A DNA stretch of 64,000 nt from Leptospira levettii (GTDB taxonomy: Bacteria > Spirochaetota > Leptospiria > Leptospirales > Leptospiraceae): positions 209,748 through 273,747 of the forward strand of contig NZ_NPDM01000004.1 of assembly GCF_002812085.1 (NCBI RefSeq), written 5' to 3'. The notes under the pieces are model-generated. The model was not told the DNA's origin. It saw only the letters and a list, made by a program, of their open reading frames with translations, and did not search any database. Numbering within the stretch: the stretch's first letter is position 1; each line of letters opens with the position of its first letter. The position numbers were made by a program, and so were the translations under genes. Positions 1 through 9,177 of this stretch are shown here, piece by piece.

Positions 1-2
1 TA

Positions 3-1049
3 GGTGGGATTCAAATCCCAACACCTATTTTTATGCCAGTGGGTACTCGGGGTAGCATCAAATCGCTTACATCGGAAGACATAAGCGAATTGGGTTATGA
101 ACTCATTCTTGCTAATACCTACCATTTGTATTTAAAACCAGGGAAAGAAGTTTTGGACCATTTTGCCGGTCTGAAAAATTTCATGTCTTACAAAAAAGCA
201 TTACTCACAGACTCTGGTGGGTTCCAAGTTTTTAGCCTGGCGAGTCTCTTTAAATTTGAAGACGATGGTGTGCGTTTCCAATCCCATATTGACGGGAGTT
301 ATCATAAATTCACACCTGCCTCTGTCATTGATGTACAGCGCTCCATTGGCTCTGATATCATGATGGTTCTCGATGACTGTGCCCCATACGGAAGTGATAC
401 CAAACGTTTGGAACTTGCCCTGGAAAGGACACATCGTTGGGCCAAGGAATCCTATCAGTATTGGATGGAAAATCCAAACGGGCAAAATGTATTCCCAATT
501 GTCCAAGGAGGTGTGAACGAATCCCTGCGCCTTCGGAGTTTAGAAACCCTTCAGAATATAGCCTTCCCGGGGATTGCCATTGGGGGACTCAGTGTTGGGG
601 AACCTAGGCCAGAATACATTCGTATATTGGAATGTATGGCTCCTTATTTGGATAAACAAAGGCCACATTACCTGATGGGTGTTGGAACTGTTGTGGACAT
701 CCTAGAAGGAGTCAAAAATGGAATCGATATGTTTGATTGTGTTTTGCCGACACGAAACGCAAGAAATGGGCAAGTATTTACATCTAGAGGCAAAATTAAC
801 CTACGAAATGAATCCCATCGATTGAGTGAGTTACCCATTGATCCCGAATGTGAATGTAAAGTATGTAAAACATATAGTCTTGGTTACATTCGTCATCTAC
901 ATAAAGTAAAGGAATTAACCGCGTTTTCCTTATCCACCTACCATAACTTATTTTTTATGCAAAGCTTCATGGAAAAGTTGCGAAAGTCCATAGAAATAGG
1001 CAATTTTCGGCCATTTTATGAGCATTGGAAAAATTTGTTTGGTAGCTAA
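3..1049 (+). CDS. tgt: Queuine tRNA-ribosyltransferase (5' end outside window)
   Basis: This enzyme exchanges guanine-34 of GUN-anticodon tRNAs for a queuine precursor in the cytoplasm. The reading frame is open to the window edge: residues before the ATG at position 33 read [11 protein letters not shown], the usual family N-terminus, so that ATG is internal and the gene begins upstream. Visible marks are [10 protein letters not shown] (active-site Asp at about position 210), GGLSVGE, the nucleophile region [13 protein letters not shown], and a zinc site CxCxxC followed by a His near the C-terminus. The length fits a normal TGT lacking a few dozen N-terminal residues. A hairpin terminator follows at 1056-1079. 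The family assignment is secure. Confidence 0.96.
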   Translation, partial: GGIQIPTPIFMPVGTRGSIKSLTSEDISELGYELILANTYHLYLKPGKEVLDHFAGLKNFMSYKKALLTDSGGFQVFSLASLFKFEDDGVRFQSHIDGSYHKFTPASVIDVQRSIGSDIMMVLDDCAPYGSDTKRLELALERTHRWAKESYQYWMENPNGQNVFPIVQGGVNESLRLRSLETLQNIAFPGIAIGGLSVGEPRPEYIRILECMAPYLDKQRPHYLMGVGTVVDILEGVKNGIDMFDCVLPTRNARNGQVFTSRGKINLRNESHRLSELPIDPECECKVCKTYSLGYIRHLHKVKELTAFSLSTYHNLFFMQSFMEKLRKSIEIGNFRPFYEHWKNLFGS

Positions 1050-1055
1050 AATTAT

Positions 1056-1079
1056 TAGGTTGACGTACCTATTTTTTTT
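1056..1079 (+). terminator. Rho-independent terminator after tgt
   Basis: TAGGT and ACCTA form a 5-bp stem around a six-base loop, directly followed by eight T. It lies 7 bases after the tgt stop, so it most likely ends the tgt transcript. The stem is short, so strength is uncertain. Confidence 0.6.
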
Positions 1080-1142
1080 GAATGCAATTGTACCGTCATT
1101 TCTACATTGATTGTAGCTTCATTGAGGAGTCTCTAGACACAC

Positions 1143-1478
1143 ATGGAAATCACCAGAAGGGAAAAAGATAAAATCGTAGTACTCGATATTAACGGGGAAA
1201 TCGACCTTTATAACGCGCCTGAGATCAAGGATGTAATTGCCAAATTGATCGAAGAACAAAAGTATTGCATCGTCATCAATCTCGAGAAGGTATCTTATAT
1301 CGACTCTTCCGGAATTGGAGCTTTAATTTCAAGTTTGTCCAACCTGAAAAAATACCAAGGTGGATTAAAGATCATCAACGTGGCAGGTTCTGTCCGTAAG
1401 GTATTTGAACTCACTAAGTTGACTTCATTTTTTGAAATTTTCGATAGCGAAGACGAAGCAGTCACAGCTTTCAAATAA
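1143..1478 (+). CDS. STAS-domain anti-sigma factor antagonist
   Basis: This 111-residue single-domain STAS protein is of the SpoIIAA/RsbV kind. Such proteins bind an anti-sigma kinase and are switched by serine phosphorylation. The core VINLEKVSYIDSSGIGALIS holds the phospho-acceptor serine motif DSSG at about residues 54-57. A GAGGAG ribosome-binding sequence lies about a dozen bases before the ATG. The gene has its own terminator (1484-1512), so it looks monocistronic. No partner kinase or sigma factor is adjacent; two other STAS proteins occur in the window. The specific pathway cannot be told. Confidence 0.9.
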   Translation: MEITRREKDKIVVLDINGEIDLYNAPEIKDVIAKLIEEQKYCIVINLEKVSYIDSSGIGALISSLSNLKKYQGGLKIINVAGSVRKVFELTKLTSFFEIFDSEDEAVTAFK

Positions 1479-1483
1479 AAGAG

Positions 1484-1512
1484 GAAGCGTATATGCGCTT
1501 CTCTCTTTTTTT
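1484..1512 (+). terminator. Terminator of the STAS gene
   Basis: GAAGCG and CGCTTC form a perfect 6-bp stem around TATATG, followed by TCTC and a T run. It starts 6 bases after the STAS stop. An in-frame ATG for the next gene at 1493 lies inside this loop, which argues against that start. Confidence 0.75.
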
Positions 1513-1543
1513 CACCCCCCTACCAAACATTAAGGAGTTTGTT

Positions 1544-2944
1544 ATGTTAAGAAAGAAAAAGACATCTGTCTTTCTCTCCGCTTTGGTATTGTTCTCAGCA
1601 GGTTTTGTAAACTGCTCCCAAGAACTACCTCTCAAAGAATTAGCTTTGGCAAAATCTCAAGTAGAGAGAGCTGAACGACTTTCCGCAGAAGAATATGCAC
1701 CAGAAGAATATTCTGAGGCAAAAAAAAGTTTAGTATCAGCAAATGAATTTGCTGCGGAAGAAAAAGCATCGGATTCCAAAAAGAGTGCCGATTATGCAAT
1801 TTCAAAAGCATATGATGCATTGGAAAAAACATTACCGAAGTTAGCTGCAAAATCAAGAGAAGAAGCAGTTACTGCTATTGATGCAGCTGACGAAGCTTAT
1901 GCTTCTGAATACACTCCTGAAGAATATAAAAAAGCAGTGAGTGCAAGAGATGCAGGTGAAACCAAATTAGCACAAGCTGATGCAAGCCTTGCTTCTTACT
2001 TACGTGAAGACAAAGACGAAACTGCAAAAGAATTAAAAAGAACTGTTGCTTTACAAGAATATGAAGATGCTCATAACCAATTCCAAGAAGCATCAAAGAT
2101 CAGTTCAGACGCAAGGAAAGTTGCACTTGAGAAATCAGGTGGTGCACTTGTTAAATCTGCAGATGAAGTAGACGCATTACTCGACAAAGCAGCATCCTAT
2201 TCAAAAGCAGGAAACCCTGCCATTGATGAAGAAAAAGCAAGAGTGGCATCGGCAAGAGAAGACATCCAAGCTGGTAAATTAAAATCAGCGGACGAAAAAA
2301 TCAAAGCTGCTCGATTGGCATCTGCTTCCTTATTGCAAGATTCTATCAAAGACCATGCAAAAAATCGAAATGCACAAGCACGTGAAGTGGTTGAAGATGC
2401 AAATGTTCGCTTTGGCGAGTTAAATGCAGAAACCTATCTTAAATCCAATGCAAAAGAATCTTATGCAAGCACACAAGAAAACCTTGGTGCATCCAATGAA
2501 TCATTACAAGCATCTGGTAACTTACTAGAGCAAGATAAGTTTGAAGATTCGATTGCACAGTCCGAGGAAGCAATTCGATTGGCTGAAATTTCGATCGACC
2601 AAATTGAAACTCTCAAAGGAAAAAACAATGTTGCGAAAAAAGATCGCAAAACTGTAGAAACTACTGAGACTACAACGACTGAAACAAAAGATACTAAGGC
2701 ATCTTCTTCGCAAGTGGAAGAATTGTCTGGCGGTTGGAAACGATACACAGTGGAAAAATCCAATCCAGCAGATTGCCTCTGGAGAATTGCTGATCGTGAA
2801 GATATCTATAGTGATGCAAAACTTTGGCCACGTATTTTTGAAGCGAATCGTAAATACATTCGTAACAAAAATCTAATTTATCCAAAACAAAAACTCAATA
2901 TCCCACCAAAAACCGGGAAAATTGGAAAAGCTCCAAAGCAATAA
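1544..2944 (+). CDS. DUF4398-like repeat lipoprotein with C-terminal LysM
   Basis: This 466-residue protein is probably a cell-envelope lipoprotein that contacts peptidoglycan. The N-terminus is basic, then hydrophobic, and ends in FVNC-SQE, a spirochaete-type lipobox. The middle is Ala/Glu/Lys-rich helix with recurring units such as AEEYAPEEYSEAKKSL and ASEYTPEEYKKA, which resemble DUF4398. The C-terminal part (about 400-455), with YTVEKSNPADCLWRIA and IYPKQKLNIP, reads as a LysM domain. I chose ATG 1544 because AAGGAG lies 6 bases upstream; the longer frame from 1493 begins inside the preceding terminator. The role is inferred from domains only. Confidence 0.85.
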   Translation: MLRKKKTSVFLSALVLFSAGFVNCSQELPLKELALAKSQVERAERLSAEEYAPEEYSEAKKSLVSANEFAAEEKASDSKKSADYAISKAYDALEKTLPKLAAKSREEAVTAIDAADEAYASEYTPEEYKKAVSARDAGETKLAQADASLASYLREDKDETAKELKRTVALQEYEDAHNQFQEASKISSDARKVALEKSGGALVKSADEVDALLDKAASYSKAGNPAIDEEKARVASAREDIQAGKLKSADEKIKAARLASASLLQDSIKDHAKNRNAQAREVVEDANVRFGELNAETYLKSNAKESYASTQENLGASNESLQASGNLLEQDKFEDSIAQSEEAIRLAEISIDQIETLKGKNNVAKKDRKTVETTETTTTETKDTKASSSQVEELSGGWKRYTVEKSNPADCLWRIADREDIYSDAKLWPRIFEANRKYIRNKNLIYPKQKLNIPPKTGKIGKAPKQ

Positions 2945-2963
2945 ACATTGTTTAGGTGATGTG

Positions 2964-2995
2964 AAAAAAGCTGTCGTAAAGACAGCTTTTTTTTT
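2964..2995 (+). terminator. Rho-independent terminator after the LysM lipoprotein
   Basis: AAAAAAGCTGTC and GACAGCTTTTTT form a long perfect stem around a five-base loop with a nine-T run. It is a textbook terminator and separates the lipoprotein from nadC. Confidence 0.9.
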
Positions 2996-3009
2996 GTCTA
3001 AATTATAGG

Positions 3010-3879
3010 ATGAATATGAATAGAGGATATACAACTCCCATAACATCAATCACAGAAAAAGACTTTGAAACCTTGGTCCAATTGGCCTTGGAAGAAGATT
3101 TGCCTGCAGGAGACATTACAACGGATACTTTGTTCTCCGTTGAGGACTCGTGTACAGCAATTTTACTAGCGAAAGAAGAAGGTGTGTTGTGTGGACTTTC
3201 TGTGATACCTTGCCTAATTCAAAAATCGAAAACAAATGTAACTTGGAATCAGATTTTGGAAGATGGTGCTTCTTTATCCAAAGGAACAATCATTGGCGAG
3301 TTAAAAGGATCTCTCGTTGGCATTTTAAAAATGGAACGAATTTTACTCAATTTTATACAATACCTTTCGGGTATTGCCACAAATGCTAATCGGGTTGCCA
3401 AACAATTCCCAAATCTCCTCATCCTAGATACGAGAAAGACCTTACCTGGTTATCGAAAATTAGCAAAATATGCGGTGTACACTGGGGGCGGTGCCAATCA
3501 TCGCATCAACTTGTCCGATATGGCGATGTTAAAGGACAACCATATAACAAAAGCAGGTTCGATTCAATCAGCCGTGTATATGGTTCGGCAAAAAAATCCA
3601 GGAAAAAAAATTGAATTAGAAATTGATGGGCTTTCCCAATTAGAGGATGCCATTGAAGCCGAACCAGATATCCTTCTATTGGATAATTTTTCTGATATCG
3701 ATACTGAAAAAGCAATTTCTATCTTAAAAGAAAAAGCACCAGAGATTCGAATCGAATGTTCTGGAGGCATTACTCCCGATAAATTAAATTTTTTATCTAA
3801 ATTTGATGGGATTGGTGTGAGTATGGGATATTTAACTCATACAGTGAAATTTTTGGACATTAGTTTGGATATCAAATAA
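3010..3879 (+). CDS. nadC: Nicotinate-nucleotide pyrophosphorylase (quinolinate phosphoribosyltransferase)
   Basis: The enzyme converts quinolinate and PRPP to nicotinate mononucleotide in de novo NAD synthesis. The 289-residue length is standard. Family motifs are visible: EEDLPAGDITTDTLF near the N-terminus, LDTRKTLPGYRKLAKYAV, the GGGANHRINLSDMAMLKDNH segment, EIDGLSQLEDA, and ECSGGI at the C-terminal barrel end. The ATG at 3010 is followed by a second in-frame ATG two codons later, so the exact start is ambiguous by two residues. The stop overlaps the start of rel by one base, suggesting co-translation. nadA and nadB are not in this window. Confidence 0.96.
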   Translation: MNMNRGYTTPITSITEKDFETLVQLALEEDLPAGDITTDTLFSVEDSCTAILLAKEEGVLCGLSVIPCLIQKSKTNVTWNQILEDGASLSKGTIIGELKGSLVGILKMERILLNFIQYLSGIATNANRVAKQFPNLLILDTRKTLPGYRKLAKYAVYTGGGANHRINLSDMAMLKDNHITKAGSIQSAVYMVRQKNPGKKIELEIDGLSQLEDAIEAEPDILLLDNFSDIDTEKAISILKEKAPEIRIECSGGITPDKLNFLSKFDGIGVSMGYLTHTVKFLDISLDIK

Positions 3880-5933
3880 TGGGACTCTATCAAGATATAA
3901 AGGACAAACAAGAGTTATTTGATGCTGTCCAAAAAAGACTTGGTCCTGAAAAAGCACAACTCATCGAAAAGGCTTATCACATTGCAGATAAAATGCATGA
4001 AGGTCAAAAAAGACTTTCTGGAGAACCGTATATCATCCATCCGATGAATGTTGCTTCTGTATTGGATGAATTAGGATTGGATGAAAGGGCAATCGCTGCA
4101 GGATTATTACATGATGTTGTAGAAGATACAAGTTACACCAAAGAAGATATGGCAAGAGAATTTGGTGAGGACATTGCCGCTCTTGTAGAAGGTGTTACAA
4201 AAATTTCTGAAATTAAATCACAATCAAAAGAAACAGAAGCGGCAGAAAACATTCGAAAGATGTTACTTGCTACGATTAAAGATGTGCGTGTGATGCTCAT
4301 CAAACTGGCAGATAAAACACATAATGTCAGAACGTTAAAATTCCAACCTGAAGAAAAACAGAAACGAATCGCCAAAGAAGTATTGTCATTGTATGCACCT
4401 ATTGCAGGAAGACTTGGTGTTTATAAGGTAAAATTTGAATTGGAAGATTTAGCCTTTCAATCTCTGCATCCAGAAGAATACCAAGAAATCAAAAAAAGAG
4501 TTTCAGCTAAAAAATCTGAACGTGATGAATACATTGAAAAAATTAAAATTATCTTAAAACAACGATTAGCAGAGATCAATATTGATGCAAGGATTGACGG
4601 AAGGGCAAAACATTTTTATTCAATTTATCGCAAGATGGTAACTAAGGAAAAATCTTTTTCAGAAATTTTTGACCTTCGTGCTGTTCGAATCATTGCAAAT
4701 GAAATTAAAGATTGTTACGGTGTGCTTGGAATTGTACATACCTTATGGACTCCTATCCCCGGAAGATTCAAAGATTATATTGCCACTCCCAAAACAAACC
4801 TTTACCAATCTTTACATACAACTGTGTTTGGACCAGACGGTCGTCCCATGGAAGTACAAATTCGTACAAAAGAAATGAATGCCATTGCTGAGAATGGTGT
4901 TGCGGCTCACTGGGCATACAAAGAATCTACGAACCTTTCCCGTTCTTCTGTAATCTTACAAAATGGTGTGGAAAATGCCTTCCGTATGAAGTGGTTGGAG
5001 ATTTTGAAGTCTTGGCAAGATCCAAGTTTAGATTCAAAAGAATTTATGGAGGAACTGCAATACGACCTTCATGAAGATGAGGTTTTTGTTTTCACACCAA
5101 AAGGTGAGATCATCGAAATGCCAAAAGGAGCAACGGTTTTAGATTATGCATTTCGTATCCATACAGACGTTGGCCTTCACGCGCGTGGTGGTAAAGTGAA
5201 TGGTAGGATGGTTACACTTCGTACGGAATTGAAGTCTGGTGACCAAGTAGAAATCATTACAGAAAAAAACTCAAAACCATCGCCAATTTGGCTTAGGATA
5301 GTGAAAACCTCTGGCGCCAGACAAAAGTTACGCGCTTATTTTCGAAAACTGCAAGAAGATTCCCAAAAGGAAACCATTGGCTCTGTCTTAGAAGTCTCAA
5401 ATCCTGCTATTGATGAAAATACGATCAAAGAAATCAAAAAAGTTAAAATTAAAAAGCCAACTAAACCTAACCAGAACCAAGAAGAATCAAAAGAGTTTGG
5501 GATATCGGTAGCTGGTTGGAATGATGTGCCTGTTCGAGTTGCCTCCTGTTGTACGCCAATCCCAGGGGATGAAATCATTGGTTTTATCACCCGTGGAAGA
5601 GGGGTAAGTGTTCACAAAAAAGACTGCACCACTGCAACTAAACAGTTAGAGTGGATGAAAACAATTCCTGTGCGATGGGAGGGACCTGGTGAACCAATCC
5701 CAATCCAAATTGAAGTCCGTGCAAAAGACGTACAAGGGATTTATCTATCGATGGTGGAATCCATTTCGAGTACAGAAACAAATATTTTGGAGGCAGGTGC
5801 TTCTTCCCATCCAAATGGAACACTTACCGCCAAATTTATGTTAGAAGTCGATCACTTAGACCAACTAAAAGAGATTCTAGAAAATTTGAGAATGATACAA
5901 GGTGTTGTGTTTGCCGAAAGGGTTAAAAAATAA
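3879..5933 (+). CDS. rel: Bifunctional (p)ppGpp synthetase/hydrolase
   Basis: This long RelA/SpoT homologue of 684 residues makes and degrades the stringent-response alarmone. The HD hydrolase domain keeps its His-Asp pair (residues 78-79, GLLHDVVEDT) and the later LADKTHNVRTL segment. The synthetase domain (about 235-345) keeps YSIYRKM, DLRAVRII and TNLYQSLHTTV. A TGS domain (about 395-455, VFVFTPKGEI) and a C-terminal ACT domain follow. With both catalytic domains apparently intact, a dual-function Rel is likely. It is the only such protein seen here. The 3' end overlaps the converging GH13 gene by 11 bases. Confidence 0.95.
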   Translation: MGLYQDIKDKQELFDAVQKRLGPEKAQLIEKAYHIADKMHEGQKRLSGEPYIIHPMNVASVLDELGLDERAIAAGLLHDVVEDTSYTKEDMAREFGEDIAALVEGVTKISEIKSQSKETEAAENIRKMLLATIKDVRVMLIKLADKTHNVRTLKFQPEEKQKRIAKEVLSLYAPIAGRLGVYKVKFELEDLAFQSLHPEEYQEIKKRVSAKKSERDEYIEKIKIILKQRLAEINIDARIDGRAKHFYSIYRKMVTKEKSFSEIFDLRAVRIIANEIKDCYGVLGIVHTLWTPIPGRFKDYIATPKTNLYQSLHTTVFGPDGRPMEVQIRTKEMNAIAENGVAAHWAYKESTNLSRSSVILQNGVENAFRMKWLEILKSWQDPSLDSKEFMEELQYDLHEDEVFVFTPKGEIIEMPKGATVLDYAFRIHTDVGLHARGGKVNGRMVTLRTELKSGDQVEIITEKNSKPSPIWLRIVKTSGARQKLRAYFRKLQEDSQKETIGSVLEVSNPAIDENTIKEIKKVKIKKPTKPNQNQEESKEFGISVAGWNDVPVRVASCCTPIPGDEIIGFITRGRGVSVHKKDCTTATKQLEWMKTIPVRWEGPGEPIPIQIEVRAKDVQGIYLSMVESISSTETNILEAGASSHPNGTLTAKFMLEVDHLDQLKEILENLRMIQGVVFAERVKK

Positions 5934-7329
5934 ACCACTGTATCTCGTTCGGTTCTAGTTTAAAATACATTCCTTCTTTTTGTGGTTTGCCTTGGGGGTA
6001 AATCTGATTGGAAACAATATCTTTTAAAGTTTCTCTATACGAAATTTTTTCCTCATAAGGAATCCATCCAGAACAAGATACCTGTTGATAATTCCATAGG
6101 AAAAGTTCTGTTTGAGTGTCTGAGATGAGTAAACGCATAAAGACAGGTAATTGGTTCATTTCCGTATAATTTAAAGTTTGGTATTCCAACACTTTGGACC
6201 GTTTGGAAAGAATGGCAAATGCTCTTTTGTAAAAATCTTCTATCTCAATGTCAGGTGATTCTTCATCTACATTTTTCATCTGGACAGGTATTTTTTTGAG
6301 ACAACCAATTTCTTGGCCATCAAAGAGAAGTAAGATTCCAGGTAAACTCGATAATAAACTAAAATATGTTTTAGAATGTTCACCAAACGTAAGTTTTGCT
6401 CTGTTTTCGTCGTGATTTTCCAAAAAACGAATTAAGTTTGGTTTTGATATCTGTCCCGATTCATTTGAAATGACTTCGGCTACTTGATCTAATCTATGAT
6501 GCACCAATTCGTCATATAGTGATTTATCATAAGTTGCATCAAAACCAAGCGAACGTAATGTCCCATCTAATCCCCAATACACTTCTGCATAAAATCGAAA
6601 ATCAGGAAATTCACTTTTGACAGAGTATATCACATTTTCCCAATGGTATACGGATTTTTTCCCATGTGTTCTTTCAAAAACATCAGGTAAAGGTAACATT
6701 GCCATATCGCATCTAACACCATCGCAGTGTTTTGCGATCGTTTTTAATATTTGAATGTGGTAATTTTCAACTTCAGGGTTTGAAAAATCCCATTGGATAG
6801 TGTCCGTCCAGCCATCAAAATAAGGATCTTTTCCATGTTTGTAACAATTTCCATTGGGATGTAAAAAACTATTTTTATCTTGTTCGGAATGGATGGATTG
6901 TAAAAATAAATTTGGAAATTGGGAAACCAGAGGTGAATCAATTGCCATATGATTGGGTACAAAATCGAGAATCAGTTTTTTGTTTTTGGATCGGAACCAT
7001 TCGTATATGACTGTTAGGTCTGTATCTCCACCGATCAAAGGGTCCAAGTTGTATTCATAAATGGAATAGGGAGATCCGTATATATCTTTGTTTGTAAGTT
7101 GTGACCTGACAGATTGGTAACCTGGTTGTAGTTCAGGCATTGTTTGTGCGATTCTTTGTGAGCTTGGGCTATTTTTCCAAACTCCCATAAGCCATATTTC
7201 ATCTGCCCAAACAAAGGGAGTTTTTTTTTCTAATTCATTGAAAATCGCAGGAAGATGTTCCCCCTTTTTTCCACAAAAAAGCCTTGAGCCTATCTCGTAC
7301 AAATGGATTTGATGGAAGGGATGTTTCAT
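5923..7329 (-). CDS. GH13 alpha-amylase-family protein
   Basis: This 468-residue member of the alpha-amylase superfamily probably acts on alpha-glucosidic bonds in the cytoplasm, as no signal peptide is seen. The four family regions are present: LDFVPNHM (about 121-128), DGVRCDMAM with nucleophile Asp208, FYAEVYWG with acid/base Glu249, and FLENHDENR with Asp307. The sequence is shorter and more divergent than classical amylases, so hydrolase, transglycosidase and phosphorylase activities cannot be separated. The start at 7329 lies 18 bases from the divergent solute-binding gene. A second GH13 enzyme lies at 49.1 kb. Confidence 0.88.
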   Translation of the reverse strand: MKHPFHQIHLYEIGSRLFCGKKGEHLPAIFNELEKKTPFVWADEIWLMGVWKNSPSSQRIAQTMPELQPGYQSVRSQLTNKDIYGSPYSIYEYNLDPLIGGDTDLTVIYEWFRSKNKKLILDFVPNHMAIDSPLVSQFPNLFLQSIHSEQDKNSFLHPNGNCYKHGKDPYFDGWTDTIQWDFSNPEVENYHIQILKTIAKHCDGVRCDMAMLPLPDVFERTHGKKSVYHWENVIYSVKSEFPDFRFYAEVYWGLDGTLRSLGFDATYDKSLYDELVHHRLDQVAEVISNESGQISKPNLIRFLENHDENRAKLTFGEHSKTYFSLLSSLPGILLLFDGQEIGCLKKIPVQMKNVDEESPDIEIEDFYKRAFAILSKRSKVLEYQTLNYTEMNQLPVFMRLLISDTQTELFLWNYQQVSCSGWIPYEEKISYRETLKDIVSNQIYPQGKPQKEGMYFKLEPNEIQWFIF

Positions 7330-7347
7330 AAATTAGTTCAATACCCT

Positions 7348-9168
7348 ATGGTTCGTTCCCAAGTAATCAAGTTTGTTTTGGTGGGTTTTACCTGTCTTTT
7401 ACCAATTCTATTGTTTCAAAATTGTTCAGAAGAGGACAATAAAGAAAGTCTGAGTCGTGTGGTTGACCTTCCTTGGGAAGGAGATCCAAACTCCATACCT
7501 AAAGCCTTACAAGTGAAAAATCCTGTCGCAGACCCAAAGGCAAAAAAGGGAGGTAGGATACGGATCTACTCTCACCAATTTCCAAAATCATTGAATTATT
7601 ACTTAGACCAGTTTACTACGACTGCAAGAATCTTTACAAGTTTATACGAACCTCTTACAGCCTATCATCCACTTACATTGGAAACCATTCCACACCTTGC
7701 TAAAGAATGGAAAATTTCTCCAGACAAAAAGAAATTCACTTTTTATTTAGATCCCAATGCACGTTGGTCAGATGGTAAACCTGTTACAGCAGATGATGTT
7801 ATTTTTACCTATGAAACGATAATGAATCCGAAAAATGGAACTGCAGTATTCCGGATTTCTCTCTCTCGTTTTTTGAAACCAATTAAGGTCGATGACCTAA
7901 CGGTTGTTTTTGAAGCAAAAGAAGTTCATTGGAATAATTTTAATGATATCGCATCGTCCATCTTCATTTTACCAAAACATCATTTTGAAGGGAAAGACTT
8001 TAATAAAGAAAATATGGAATTCCCAATCGTTTCTGGTCCATATAAAATAACAGAAGTCAAGAAAAACCGATACATCAAATTGGAAAGAAGAGGAGATTGG
8101 TGGCAAAGAGCATATCCATTTAACGAAGGTCGAAACAATTTTGATCAAATTGTATACAAAGTTTATAACGAAGAAGCCGTAGCTTTACAAGCATTCAAAA
8201 AAGGTGATATAGACATTTATCCTGTTTACTCTGCATTTGTATGGGTAGAAGAAGCAAAAGGGGAAGCATTTGATCAAAATTGGATTGCTAAACAAAGGAT
8301 TTTTAATTTAAAACCAATTGGATTCCAAGGTTGGGCAATGAACGCTCGGCGATCTATCTTCGCTGATAAACGAGTGAGAGAAGCAATGAACTTACTTGTA
8401 GATCGTAAATTAATGATCGATAAACTAGCGTATGGTGAATATGATCCAACAAATAGTTATTATCCAGATTTTTATTTAGGTGGTGAGAAAAATCCAAACA
8501 CTCCAACAGAGTTTAATATTGAAAAGGCAAGAAAATTACTTGCGGAAGCTGGTTGGAAACCTAACTCAGAAGGAATTTTGGAAAAAGATGGAAAACCATT
8601 CCAATTTTCAATCCTTGATCGAGATAAAAAAACAGAAAAATATTTTACAGTGTTTCTTGAGAAAGCCAAAGAAGTGGGAATCCGAGCATCGATTGATACA
8701 TTGGATTTAGCTGCTTGGAGTGAACGTGTCGATAAATATGATTTTGATATGACTTGGGCTGCTTGGGGGTCAGGTATATTTAAAGATCCTGAATCACAAT
8801 GGTTATCAAAGTATGCAGATGAAGAAGGGCAACCCAATTTACCTGGACTAAAAATACCAGAGGTAGACAAACTCATTGAAAAACAAAAAACTGAATTTTC
8901 AGTTTCCAAACGAAATGAAATTCTTAAACAAATTGATCGAATTGTATATAAAGAATATCCTTATGTATTACTCTGGCATTTGCCAAGCACACGACTTTTA
9001 TATTGGCAAAAATACGGAATGCCTAGTTTACCACTTGGTAAATATGGAGATGAAAGTTTTTCATCTGACTATTGGTGGTATGATGAAGAGAAAGATAAAA
9101 AATTAACAGAAAGCCTTTCTAAAAAAGAAAAGTTCTTAGATTACGAAGCCATTGTTCGTTGGAAATAA
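7348..9168 (+). CDS. Family 5 extracellular solute-binding lipoprotein (peptide-type ABC transporter)
   Basis: This 606-residue periplasmic binding protein is of the OppA/DppA/YejA class, which delivers peptides or similar solutes to an ABC importer. Typical segments are LAKEWKISPDKKKFTFYLDP, WSDGKPVTADDVIFTYE and the C-terminal IDRIVYKEYPYVLLWH. The N-terminus ends in LLFQNC-SEED, a plausible lipobox. I chose ATG 7348, which gives a clean signal; ATGs at 7303 and 7321 would add residues and overlap the divergent GH13 gene. No permease or ATPase gene lies next to it, so its transporter is elsewhere. Three genes follow within a few bases each. Confidence 0.88.
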   Translation: MVRSQVIKFVLVGFTCLLPILLFQNCSEEDNKESLSRVVDLPWEGDPNSIPKALQVKNPVADPKAKKGGRIRIYSHQFPKSLNYYLDQFTTTARIFTSLYEPLTAYHPLTLETIPHLAKEWKISPDKKKFTFYLDPNARWSDGKPVTADDVIFTYETIMNPKNGTAVFRISLSRFLKPIKVDDLTVVFEAKEVHWNNFNDIASSIFILPKHHFEGKDFNKENMEFPIVSGPYKITEVKKNRYIKLERRGDWWQRAYPFNEGRNNFDQIVYKVYNEEAVALQAFKKGDIDIYPVYSAFVWVEEAKGEAFDQNWIAKQRIFNLKPIGFQGWAMNARRSIFADKRVREAMNLLVDRKLMIDKLAYGEYDPTNSYYPDFYLGGEKNPNTPTEFNIEKARKLLAEAGWKPNSEGILEKDGKPFQFSILDRDKKTEKYFTVFLEKAKEVGIRASIDTLDLAAWSERVDKYDFDMTWAAWGSGIFKDPESQWLSKYADEEGQPNLPGLKIPEVDKLIEKQKTEFSVSKRNEILKQIDRIVYKEYPYVLLWHLPSTRLLYWQKYGMPSLPLGKYGDESFSSDYWWYDEEKDKKLTESLSKKEKFLDYEAIVRWK

Positions 9169-9177
9169 ACTTAGTTA